A stretch of DNA of 64,000 bases from assembly GCF_000002235.5 (NCBI RefSeq), contig NW_022145607.1:35935029-35999028 (forward strand), given 5' to 3'. A model generated the notes under the pieces. The model searched no databases and was not told the origin of the DNA. It worked only from the letters and a program-made list of their open reading frames with translations. A program made the position numbers and the translations under genes. The DNA comes from Strongylocentrotus purpuratus. Lineage: Eukaryota > Echinodermata > Echinoidea > Camarodonta > Strongylocentrotidae. Of the stretch, positions 1 through 9,802 are shown piece by piece. Every line of letters begins with the position of its first letter. Positions within the stretch are counted from its first letter, which is position 1.

Positions 1-445
1 CATACGTCGACATACGTTACTGCTATACGTTATAGTGCGACCGGGCCATTAGAGAGGAAACAAGATGCTGTCTCTTAGTCTAATGACAAATTAAGAATTG
101 TAGTGGTATATTTTCAGATTTTCAAGTGAATGATAACAGCTAAGGCAGAAGAGCCAAATATGTAATGTTCCATGTGTGCATTCAATGTCCTTGTTATGTG
201 CAACTAATGTGCATCTCACTGCATCATGACTCTGAAAATGCTACATGTAGATATATATTTAAGGTAAATGCCATTTCACCTTGCGATATCACTTTAGCCA
301 AGAATAAATCCCTTTTTTATATTAAATAATTGCAGACGAGGAAAAAATAATGCACAAATATGTTTTTTTCACTTAACCATTGAGGTTTTCTATGTTCTTG
401 AGCCTGTTTTATGAATATTTTTTTTGGACTGTTTTATCATTTTAG

Positions 446-590
446 AGTCATATTGAAGAAGTCTGGGAGTAGAACACCACGTGTAGAGTTGACTGAGATA
501 GGACCATCATTAGACCTGGTCGTGAGAAGGACTAGACTAGCCACACAAGATCTATTTAAGAGAGCCAGCAAGAAACCCAAGGCCCTAAAG
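446..590 (+). CDS. RPF2: RPF2 penultimate coding exon
   Basis: Acceptor ATCATTTTAG ends at 445. The exon has one base completing a split codon, then 48 codons ending PKALK, and donor GTAAAT at 591. Sequence resembling a TTAA-flanked MITE begins about two bases into the following intron. Confidence 0.9.
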
Positions 591-1368
591 GTAAATGGCC
601 GTATGTTTTGTGATGCGCAAAGATTCAATCACTTTAATTTTGGCCCTTACAAGAAGTGGGTTATTGATGTAGACAAATGCTCATGTACCCTTTACAGCTC
701 ATTTTATGTATGTTATTACCAAAGGTAAAATGATGTAAGTCAGTCACTCAATAGTGTATGATGAAGTCTAGCAAGTAAACAGGTTTCCTTGCATAATTTA
801 AATTTAGGACACTGCCAACGTTTACATTTTACAGGACATACGTGACATATTCATAATTCCTGCAAAGTGCAAAGTTCAACAGAATTTGATGTTGACTGCA
901 AAAGGGACATAGTATCTGTAAGTCATGTACTAAGTTGATTTATTTATTTATGTACTTACTGGTAATCATTTTTTATCCATTTATCTTTCTGTATATTTTT
1001 TTCTTCATTTATTGAAAAAAAAATTGTTTGTTTGTTTGATTGTATGATTATTTTTATTTATCTACTTATTCATGCATTTCTTTTTGATTTGTTTTGAACG
1101 TTTTCAGGCAAAGAAGAAGAAGAACATAAGTCACGATGTGTTCAAGACCATGCATGGTAGAGTGCACATGGAGAAACAAGACCTGGCGAAGCTACAGATC
1201 AGGAAGGTGAAAGCCCTCAAGAAGACCAAGGAGGAGACAAAGGATGGAAAGACAGAAGGTGGAAAGACGGAAGATGGACAGAGCGGTGTGAAGAAGAGGA
1301 GGAGTCTGCGGAGCAAGGGACAGACACAAGATGGACAGAGTCAAGCCAAGAAGAAGAGGAAGGAATGA
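446..1368 (+). CDS. RPF2: Ribosome production factor 2 homolog (RPF2), 3' part: last two coding exons
   Basis: RPF2 is a nucleolar Brix-domain protein that, with RRS1, brings the 5S RNP into pre-60S ribosomes. The window holds the end of the Brix region and the C-terminal tail. Exon one (446-590) reads VILKKSGSRTPRVELTEIGP and continues through an LDLVVRRT segment, matching the conserved RPF2 stretch. Exon two (1108-1368) begins AKKKKNISHDVF and continues GRVHMEKQDL, matching the family's tail. Acceptors TTTTAG and TTTTCAG and donor GTAAAT join in phase. The last ~45 residues are a basic, low-complexity tail with DGK/DGQ repeats that is longer than I recall for vertebrate RPF2. Upstream exons lie left of the window. 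Identification rests on residue-level family recall, not a search. Confidence 0.92.
593..922 (+). mobile_element. Truncated TTAA-family A MITE in RPF2 intron
   Basis: Sequence from about 593 (AATGGCCGTATGTTTTGTGA) to the GGGACATAGTA end near 916 matches the right two thirds of the elements at 26522 and 34288. The left terminus and TTAA are missing. The recognisable part starts directly at the RPF2 splice donor. Confidence 0.75.
930..1107 (+). other. RPF2 intron remainder
   Basis: AT-rich, with T-runs and TTTATTTA motifs leading into the acceptor polypyrimidine tract. No other feature is seen. Confidence 0.6.
1108..1368 (+). CDS. RPF2: RPF2 terminal coding exon
   Basis: Acceptor GTTTTCAG ends at 1107. 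There are 87 codons including the TGA at 1366-1368. The conserved start KKKKNISHDVF is followed by the HMEKQDLAKLQIRKVKALKK block and then a Lys/Asp/Gly/Gln-rich tail with repeated TEDGQS/TQDGQS units, ending KKKRKE. Confidence 0.93.
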   Translation, partial: AKKKKNISHDVFKTMHGRVHMEKQDLAKLQIRKVKALKKTKEETKDGKTEGGKTEDGQSGVKKRRSLRSKGQTQDGQSQAKKKRKE

Positions 1369-1377
1369 GGATCTATG

Positions 1378-1383
1378 AATAAA
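1378..1383 (+). terminator. Candidate RPF2 polyadenylation signal AATAAA
   Basis: A canonical AATAAA lies ten bases after the RPF2 stop codon. If used, the 3' untranslated region would be very short. This is inferred from the hexamer and position alone. Confidence 0.45.
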
Positions 1384-1734
1384 ATAGAACAAACAAGAAC
1401 AAAAACTTAGCAGCAGGCATCAAAATGATTGGTCGAGCACCCGTGTTCGACCAATAGGCCTAATTATTTGACTGCCGGTCCACCCGTAGAGTATAAAACA
1501 CGCTTGCTTACAATATATTTTATCACCTGACGAAGTGTAGCAGCGGCACACAAATTGTTGTGATCTTTTAGATCCCGTGTTGACCATACATTGCAAGACA
1601 AACGAATGTCACTAGCGATATGATTTTCGATACTATGTCCGCAATGAGTAATATATTTAGCATTAAACAAGAACTTTAGTAGATGGATGTCAAGTCATGC
1701 CTCATCTTAACAAGGAAATATTTTGAAGATACAG

Positions 1735-2105
1735 TGAAATCTGTCTATAAAGACGACCCACGGGAGACAAGAAAATGGTCTTTATGCAAAGGTGCAGGTT
1801 CCTTTAGTACATGTTTCAATGAGAAAACATTTTCAAGATAAACCATTTTCAACGGAAACAACAAATGTGGTCTTTGTAGACAGGTGGTCACTAAAGCAGG
1901 TTTGATTGTACAGTGAAACCTGTCTATAAAGACCACCCATGGGAGAGATGAAAATGGTCTTTACAGACAGGTGGTCTTTATATATATATATATATATATG
2001 TACAGGTTCCTAAATAGTACATGTTTCAATGAGAAACCATTTTCAAGGGAAACAAAAAATGTGGTCTTTGTAGACAGGTGGTTGCTAAACCAGGTTTGAC
2101 TGTAC
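1735..2105. repeat. Two adjacent copies of palindromic 'GACAGGTGGTC' MITE
   Basis: Each copy starts near CAGTGAAA(T/C)CTGTCTATAA, contains ATGGTCTTTA and AACCATTTTCAA, and ends GGTTTGA(T/C)TGTA. The ends are roughly complementary, giving a fold-back structure of about 180 bp. The second copy carries a (TA)n tract at 1978-1999. Related copies occur near 10.7, 12.7, 12.9, 33.5, 46.0 and 57.4 kb. Confidence 0.75.
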
Positions 2106-3368
2106 CAGACCAGATCAATGAAAAGGATACAATGTTTCCTCTCTAGTAGGAAACCTTCTCATTCTCAGGGTGACTACATCAGCAGGCATTATCTTATTTC
2201 ACAAGAGTTTCAGAATAATATGTGACAATTTTCCAAATCAAAGTAATGAAACTACATGTACTACAGCAGTGCAGGATTGTTTTTGGCCGTGAATCTAAAT
2301 TGAGTTTTCTTCAAGATGCTCTATTCATAAAATCCGGGAAAAGCTATGTATTGGTGGAATTCCTCTAAGTACCACTTTGGTTTCTTTACCAAACTCCCTC
2401 CCCCTCCCTGCCAGTTGTATGTGCACCTATGTATCTAGAGCACAAGTAATGTTAGGGGGCTCACATCATGACGGTAACTAAAGGATATGCACAAGAAGTC
2501 ATCAGTATGTGTTTTTATAGATGCCAAGTAGAAATGTTCCTCATACATTTTGTGAAATCAGAAAATGCCTTGAATCAGAACTCTGAAATGGAGTGAAAAC
2601 TGTTTTGTGATTTAAGTTTCTAAATGTAATCATGAGAAATCTCTGCCATAATTTGAGAAAAAAAAAACTATTCCCAAACTGAAAAGGAAATACATGTATA
2701 AGAATCTATTCATAGTAGTAATATTTTATTTGGATGCCTGGTTTCTGAAAATTATTTTATCTTTTGCTTTAATAAATTTTAATTGTCATAAATGGAAAAA
2801 AAACCTAATTGATGCTGTCTTATTGAACTATCCATGTACTAATTATGTACCAACAATGTTTAAGTTTCATTTATTATAGCAACTGAACTATTTCTCATAA
2901 AAATGAAGAACGTATATTAGTTTTCATAATGCATCTTCAGGATGTATAAACCACTTGAAACCCTGAGCACTTGCTATGTTTTCTCATTAAGGTATTTCTA
3001 AGTAGCAGTATGTAAAGCCCTTTAAAACCATCATTAGTTACAATGCAGATGTAACTATCATCAATGTTGTAATTCATATTATCATTATCTAGATCCAAAC
3101 TACATGTAGCACTTGCTAACTTTTCAATATTTTGTTGGAAGGGAAAAATTACAAGTTTGAACAATGTTTTTAGATAGTAGAACATATCCTTTTCAGGATA
3201 CAGCAACTACAATCATACAAGATGATTACTTCTCTTCAATATACAAATATGTACTATTATACCATTAAATATCATGTTTTAATAAGTATTCCAATATGTG
3301 CAAATTTGTGTTTCTGTTTTCAGTGTTGGTCTGTTGGGAAAGCATGATCTTTCCCTTCTGTTTATAAT
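2106..3368. other. Intergenic sequence, nothing recognised
   Basis: AT-rich unique-looking sequence between the convergent RPF2 and akirin genes. No coding signal, RNA gene or clear repeat was seen. Confidence 0.5.
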
Positions 3369-4080
3369 AATAATAATAATAGTGGGTTCTTGTATAGAGC
3401 TCATGTCTGTCAGACTTGACACTCCTGGCGCTCCCGATTATTACCCTGGCTCTAGCATGGCTGCCACCCGGCCCCCCACTCCGGGGTCGGAATGACCGCA
3501 TGCGTGTTACCAAAATGTCCGGTAAAGGGGTACTTTTCGTGCGACGAAGTCCGGCCCGTGAATTGTAAGAAAAGGGGGTGTATTTGACTTTCACCCGGAG
3601 ATTTCTTGAAAAAGGGGGTGTTTTTTCTTTTTTTCTTTCATCTCTTTGGACTCCTGAGAAATTATTCTGAATTAAGGGGGGGTAAATTGAGCATTTTTCT
3701 GAATTTAGGGGGTACATTGAGCATTTTTCCGAATTTAGGGGGGTCTCCAAGGCAGGAAAAGCCCTCAAAAAACCCGCGAAAGGGGGGTTCGGAAATGTTG
3801 GCAGTCCTCAGATAGGGGGTGCTTTCAAAAAGAGGGAACAAGCACATGCGTACCCTAAATAACACTGAGTGGGGGGGGGGGGGGGGCCGGGGGCTGCCAT
3901 TACAGCGCTCTAGCATTTCAAGGAATTAATTACTGCCAGGTACCCATTTACATCACCTGGGTTGATTGTGGCTAATGTAGATCAATATCTTGCCTGAGGA
4001 CATTAGTGGCTTGGCGGGACTCGAACTGCAGACCTTGTGATTGACAGTCCGGTGACATATCCACTCAACCACGACACCTC
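3369..4080 (-). mobile_element. tRNA-derived SINE, interrupted by a nested element
   Basis: On the minus strand the head has a box-A-like TGGTTGAGTGG and a box-B-like AGTTCGAGTCC, then a body with CAGGTGATGTAAATGGGTACC, and an (ATT)n tail at 3366-3381. The 3892-4080 and 3369-3466 parts are contiguous when compared with the uninterrupted copy at 35.5 kb. A 425-bp element was inserted between them. Confidence 0.75.
3467..3891. mobile_element. hAT-like MITE nested in a SINE, 8-bp target duplication
   Basis: The insert begins CCCGGCCCCCC and ends GGGGGGCCGGG, a perfect 11-bp terminal inverted repeat. It is flanked by GGCTGCCA at 3459-3466 and 3892-3899. Removing one flank restores the SINE sequence seen at 35.5 kb. 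An 8-bp duplication is typical of hAT elements. The interior is purine-rich with repeated GAATTTAGGGGG segments and has no coding frame. Confidence 0.75.
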
Positions 4081-4462
4081 TCCTTTAATCTCTTTTAAAA
4101 TCTGTACAATGTCAAGCCATATTAAACTAAATGTAGATCATAAATTAAATGAGGGGGAAGGATTCTTTGTTAAAAGCTCTATGTGAAGTTGCAATGACTC
4201 AAGATTATGAATAAAGGAGACATTGTGGAGGTGCAAAATAATATTGTGAGAAAATACATGAATAGTTGAGAGAAAAAAATAAAAGAAACGTACTGTATAC
4301 TGGTATTAAATCAGTAGACTTGACCGTCTACATGTATAAATTAAACACAGACACTTGTGTTAATATGTGATTTCCATATTTGTGTTTTATGTATTCATAC
4401 ATGTACATGTAGTTCACAACCTCCATTCCATTATCGGTACACAATAAAAAGAAAATAAATTA

Positions 4463-4842
4463 TTAAAGATAAAGACCAGTTATGTTCATGCGATTGCCTT
4501 GTGAAAGCAATGTTGTGGAATCGATCAGAAAAGGTTGATCATCTAGCATACAGTATAAGTATTGGTGTGTACTGCAAGGTTCTGGAATCATCAAAATGAT
4601 AATAAATTTGGACCAGTCTTAGTAAAGATGTATATATTATGGGACTATGCAACACGTGTGCGATATCTATCCGGTCCAAAAAGATGTAATAATTTACCAA
4701 ATATATCAATTAGTAGGCGGTTTCTCAGCAAAATTTGTATCGTCACGTATTAGTCAAAACATCTTTCACATGATTGGTAATAAGAGCTTCCGTTTCATTG
4801 TTTGAGAGGGGGGCGTTTCCAAAACTGGTCTTTACCTTTTAC
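4463..4842 (+). mobile_element. TTAA-family C MITE
   Basis: It starts TTAAAGATAAAGACCAGTTA and ends AACTGGTCTTTACCTTTTA, forming terminal inverted repeats. It is about 380 bp and close to the copies at 45592-45981 and 46260-46853. The right TTAA is altered to TTTTA. Confidence 0.75.
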
Positions 4843-5091
4843 TAAGTTTCCCATATAATGCAATTATATTTCCCGAAAGGATTGGCTTCAAGTGAAATAG
4901 TGCGAATGTGATATGGTTAATAATTTTGTGCGATTCATATCAATATTGTACTTGATACATTTGTATCTGTGAAACATGTATAATTCAGTCTGTGTACTTC
5001 CAAATACATTTTTAATAAAACATTCTTTGGATTGAATTGAAAACCTTGACAGATGTGCAGTGGCTAGAGTTGGATCCAATGGAGAACATTC

Positions 5092-5478
5092 CCCTCTCCA
5101 CTTGGAACTGTCTGAAAATAAAGCCCCTCTAAAGTGTTTGGAGCCCCAAATTCACCAAAAATATGATGGCAAAATTTCACTAAAATTGTATCATAATGTG
5201 AAAGAGGATGACACTTCTGCAAAGATTTCTCCCAAATAATGTGTCGAAAACAAATAATCTGGATTTTCTGTTATATGCAGAAAACCTAAATTTTGTATTC
5301 TTTCATCAATATTTGACTTCAAACAAATTTGTTTTGAAATTCCTTGCAGAAATGTGTCTACACATCCTTTCATATTATGAACCAATTTAGGGTGAAATTT
5401 AGCCATCAAATTTTGTTAGGCTCCCAACACTTTAGAAGTTTAGAGGGGCTTGAAAATGGGCCCAGTTCAACATTCATA
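5092..5478. mobile_element. MITE with ~60-bp inverted repeats
   Basis: The left arm AAGCCCCTCTAAAGTGTTTG near 5122 recurs as its complement at 5415-5455, with complementary flanking blocks including GATGGCAAAATTTCAC. The middle is AT-rich with no coding frame. Confidence 0.65.
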
Positions 5479-6033
5479 TCAGCCTGTAGTAGATATCATA
5501 TCAAAATATATGATCAGACAGACATGTTTTTTCATCACTCTACATATAAATTGAGGAGTAAAAGAAGAAAGCACACAGAAAAAAACACAAACCACACAAT
5601 TATGTTTTAATACCAGAAACTGATTATTATTATTCTTTTACACTAACAATTTCAATGTGACATCTCATAAACCAGGAAAAAAAAAGGTCAAGAATGGATA
5701 CAATAAGAAGTACAACTCAATATCCCTGCAACATCTGCATCTCCTCTCCATATACTCTTCAATATTAGCTACATTAACTATAACATCTAAACCAGTAAAT
5801 ACTTCAAGTCTTATCATATGTACAGCAATCAATGTCAATGTCGTATTTAATATGCCCTTTTTTTTTCTTCAATGAATATATTAAAAGAGGGGAGAGGTGC
5901 AAATTATTGTGTATATACATGTATAGGTATATGACAACATTTACAGGTTAGTTACGCATGTACAGAGATATCATTATAATTATAAATGAGGTCTTTGTTA
6001 TACAATTTCTTACTTAAAGATGCATTTTAGAGT

Positions 6034-6380
6034 CAACCATTTCCAGACTCTCTCTGCTGAATGGTCACATAGTTCCTGATGGAAAATAATCTAAAAAGTT
6101 CATAAGAAAAGGGGATGTCTGTCATCTGACACTGGAGAGAAAATAAAGGCATGTCCTGTAACACATGCCCTCATCTCTGTATGATATACAATGTACAATA
6201 CATGTAGTTGTCTAGTAAGCTCAACAAACAACCAATTCTTTTTGTCTCGTTTTGATTTTAAAATAGCTACACCTCGTAAAATGAGAGATGTGTGCCAACA
6301 ACCAATCAAAAATCAGATTTTCGCTCAGTTTGCACCTTGCGATAAAAGATTGCCATTCTGAAAGTCTGGAAATGGTTAAC
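6034..6380. mobile_element. Candidate MITE, terminal repeats AACCATTTCCAGACT
   Basis: CAACCATTTCCAGACTCT at about 6035 is matched by the complement AGTCTGGAAATGGTTAA ending near 6380. The right edge has TTAA and the left TCAA, so a decayed TTAA target duplication is possible. Confidence 0.55.
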
Positions 6381-7572
6381 ACTGCATTTAACATGGTAAA
6401 GTACCGTAGTAGATATAGAAGCAAAAATACATCAAAACCTAAAGAAACATTATATACTTAGAGTTTAAGGAATAATTCTCCAAACAAATCTAAAATGCAA
6501 ATTATTGAATGAGCACATGAAAATGGTTTCTATACATTCATTTGATTATGTTTGTTTGTACCAATATCATTTTTGTTCATTATGGGATGAGAACTTACCT
6601 TTCACATAATAGAAAGAGAAAACATTTTTAGATTCCGGTTTCTTCTAACTCTTTACAATTTCTACATAAATCAAATAAATATGGCCAGTAACGTTAAGAC
6701 CCGTTTTCACAAAATTAAACACCAATCATACCAGTTGATTTCGAAATTGGCCACTCCGAATAGTTCTCAAATAATGGGTTATAAAATCTGGCAAAGAACT
6801 TCATATTTTTCCTTGGATAGTGACTCTCATTGCACAGCTAATTTTTTGTTCCCTTTGAAGTACCAGACTTCATATTTATCTACGAGAGGCATTCAGATCT
6901 CTTTTGATGGCCAAATCTACAAATCTTACCATCAGAACAGAAGTAGAAATGTATTATATAAGGATGCTTTCTCATGAAAACTGGTTTAATGGCTTCAAAC
7001 TTGCATGCACACACTTTTATGTCTTTGTTTTGTCATCTTCTATCAATCTTTAAAAAAAAAAAAAACTATTTACAAGTTACTAAAACCTACTGTTTCATCT
7101 TACAAACCTCGGAACAAGGGCAAAAAACTAACTCAAAAGAATGAAGAATAAATAAGAATAATTCAATAAAATGACACGAATAAATTTAAATGTTCTATTA
7201 TACTTTTGAAGAATGTTGGCCAGAAATTAATAGCACCAAAACAGACAACACAAGGAAATAGGATTTACTGAACAGCATAGTTACCTTATCTATCATGAGA
7301 GAGAGCTTCAATATTTACAATGATAGAGACAGTCTGGACAATGCAGAACAAACACACTTTCCTTTCCTCACTATTAAGAGGCTCATTCTCAAACACATAA
7401 ACACATATAAAAGTGTGAAAATATCTATCAATGTATCATATTTAAAAAAAAGGTTCAACAAAAATAATCCCACAGGGGTTAAGAAAAGCGAGAGGCTTCT
7501 GCACGTTTTTTTTCTTCTACTTCCTGTACAATAATGCCTCACGCACTTCACGCTTCAAGTGGAACATATCGA
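6381..7572. other. Intergenic or akirin downstream sequence, nothing coding
   Basis: AT-rich with short homopolymers. Donor-like AAAG|GTAAGT (minus strand, near 6600) and AAG|GTAACT (near 7285) occur without a recognisable exon, so no gene is called. Confidence 0.4.
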
Positions 7573-7812
7573 GGGGGTCAGTGACACAAAGACGGAACTC
7601 CATTTTTTGCCAAAATGAGTATTTGATATCAAAATGTTCAGAAAAATGTGGGCTTTCCAGGAAACACAAAGACTTCACCCAACACCCCCATTGAAGTCAA
7701 TGGCTAGTGAAACATAGACTTAACTCCTTAAGGCCCAAGTGCTCAGTGACACATTAGCCACTTTTTCTCAAAATGGCCAAAATGGAGTTACGTCCTTGTG
7801 TCACTGACCCCT
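7573..7812. mobile_element. Palindromic MITE (~240 bp)
   Basis: Left end GGGGTCAGTGACACAAAGAC and right end complementary to GGGGTCAGTGACACAAGGAC form arms of at least 30 bp. ATATC occurs on both flanks and may be the target duplication. Confidence 0.7.
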
Positions 7813-9791
7813 CAATATCATATGTGAAGTAGAGTTCTGGGAAACAATGATCCTCTCCGATTTACACTCAGACACACTCATTATAAGAGTGATCATTGAC
7901 ACGTACAGTGAATTTCATAAACCCATTAAGTTGTCCAGACTGCAGTTTTTGAAGTGTACAAATCACCAACAAATAATTAGCTCTGTATGCTCAGGGTTCC
8001 GTGTGCAGAGTATGAGTGTCCAATATTACTTTCTATAAACAGATACTGCAAGTTTAGATCAACTCTCAATTAACATAAAAGTGACAGTTGAGTAGACTAC
8101 TTGACACACCCGTACATGCTCGTATAGAATAGGGAACCCAAGACCAACTTTAGTTTTTGTTGTAGGGCGTTTTAAGTTCATTTCCTCCTACTCCTCATAG
8201 AATGATGGAGAAAGATTTTTGGAGGTTGTTTTATGGAAATGACTGTTAAAAGAGAACTGGGGTTTTCCCTCATTGTGCAAACCTTAGGATGAAAGATCAG
8301 CCTTCAAAACTATGCATTGTACATGTAAATGTATATCAAGTATAAGACCACAGTACAGTTAACAGCATACTTCACTCAACTCACCCCCCCCCCCCCCCCA
8401 ACACACACACACACACACACAGGTCATCTGCTACAAATGATGTTCAGATAATATTCCATAGCTAATGTTTTCGATTTCAACCATGTAATCTTGGCTGAGC
8501 TTAATACTTATCCCAGAACTCTACATCACGAAGGCAGTAAACATATTTATTCGATTCGTCCAATATTATACACGATGTAAGTCATCTGGTTCCTCATTAT
8601 CATGAGATATTTTGTGGTTGAGACCATGAATTCTTCTTACAGAATACAAGGTATCAACAGATTAAGTTTCAATACACTCACTCGCAATGCAAACCCTGAA
8701 ATAAGATTAACTGTAATGCATCATCATTAGCCATATATTGTGACCGTGTACAATGAATGATACAATGTTAATGAATCCCATCGTAATGACAAGATGGCCG
8801 TCTTCCTCTATCACACTTGTGGAAAGAGAAAAAAAACTTGAGTTTCACCGTTTCCTTGCCAAGTAATACGTGTGTAAATCATACAAGTGAATAACAGTAT
8901 TCGATATACACAAATGCATGCAATAAGGGTAAATACGCATTTACACAGGAATTTGCTGGCTAGTTGGCACCCCCCCCCCCCCCCCCACAATTCTTATGCT
9001 TGGTTGGCATACCAGTCCAAAACAAAATTTACCAGCTTTGTATACATGTGCAAGTCCATGACTCTTTGGCCATTTTGTTGGTAAAACTAAATGTTCTAAT
9101 CTTTTTACGTTCATGGGAGCTCCTTTTGATTTTTCTAGCATCGTTATTTTTATTTATTGTTGTTAATATTATTATTGCTCATGTTTTAGTTTTCAAGAGC
9201 TCATGTGAAGCTCTCCTAAGCTAAATGGCACGCTTTAAGCTTTTGATAGGCTAACATTTTAAAACATTCATAAGGTAAACTAAAGTCTTTGATAGAGTCC
9301 TTTACATATGAATTCAATTATAACTCAACTAGATGCTTACGAAAAAGCTTGAAGTCTCTACCCTCTTCAGAAATAATAGCTCTGTGGATTTCTCATTTTG
9401 TTTCTACTTATTTAAATCATATGATCACACTTTCATCACTATTTTCTTCTTTTTACCTTCTTCTTTCATGAGGAAGGAGGGGGGGGGGGGTGTAGATCAT
9501 GGCCATCTACATCGAGTCCTATTTGCAGGAATAACATGCATACAAGTATATATATCTAGGTATCAAGAGTGATCCAATACAGGAGTTACGTTAAATGGGG
9601 GGGGGGGGGGGGGGACGCTACAATGATGTAAGCCATCGTCTGTGCCCACTGCAGTGACTAGTCATCTCATGTAACAAGCCATGATATTGAAGCGTCTGCA
9701 TTGTGAGTCCTTGGAGTACGGTAGGTTGGTTGGTTGGTATGACAGAGCTGTATGGACATCTCTTTGTTTCATCATTGCACTTTGGGTGGGT
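7813..9791. other. Akirin downstream region, possibly 3' UTR
   Basis: Directly downstream of the akirin stop on the minus strand. It holds poly-C/(CA)n at 8382-8420, poly-C at 8970-8987, poly-G at 9479-9490 and 9598-9614, and minus-strand AATAAA near 9150. A long 3' UTR is possible but its end cannot be set. Confidence 0.4.
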
Positions 9792-9802
9792 TTATGAGAC
9801 AT
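9792..9802 (-). CDS. akirin: Akirin terminal micro-exon (11 coding bases)
   Basis: Minus-strand TTCTCTTCCTCTCGTAG is a good polypyrimidine tract and acceptor. It is followed by AT GTC TCA TAA, which joins to the exon 4 T to give Tyr-Val-Ser-stop, the invariant akirin ending. The fit of phase, acceptor and family C-terminus makes chance unlikely. Confidence 0.85.

Noticed and set aside
591..728. Open frame continuing from the RPF2 exon for 46 more codons
   Set aside because: It reads through a splice donor into MITE sequence that also occurs at 26.6 and 34.4 kb. The family tail continues in the exon at 1108.
3449..3916. GCTCTAGCAT direct repeat as target duplication of the insert at 3.46-3.9 kb
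   Set aside because: Comparison with the SINE at 35.5 kb shows both GCTCTAGC-like blocks belong to the SINE. GGCTGCCA fits as the real duplication.
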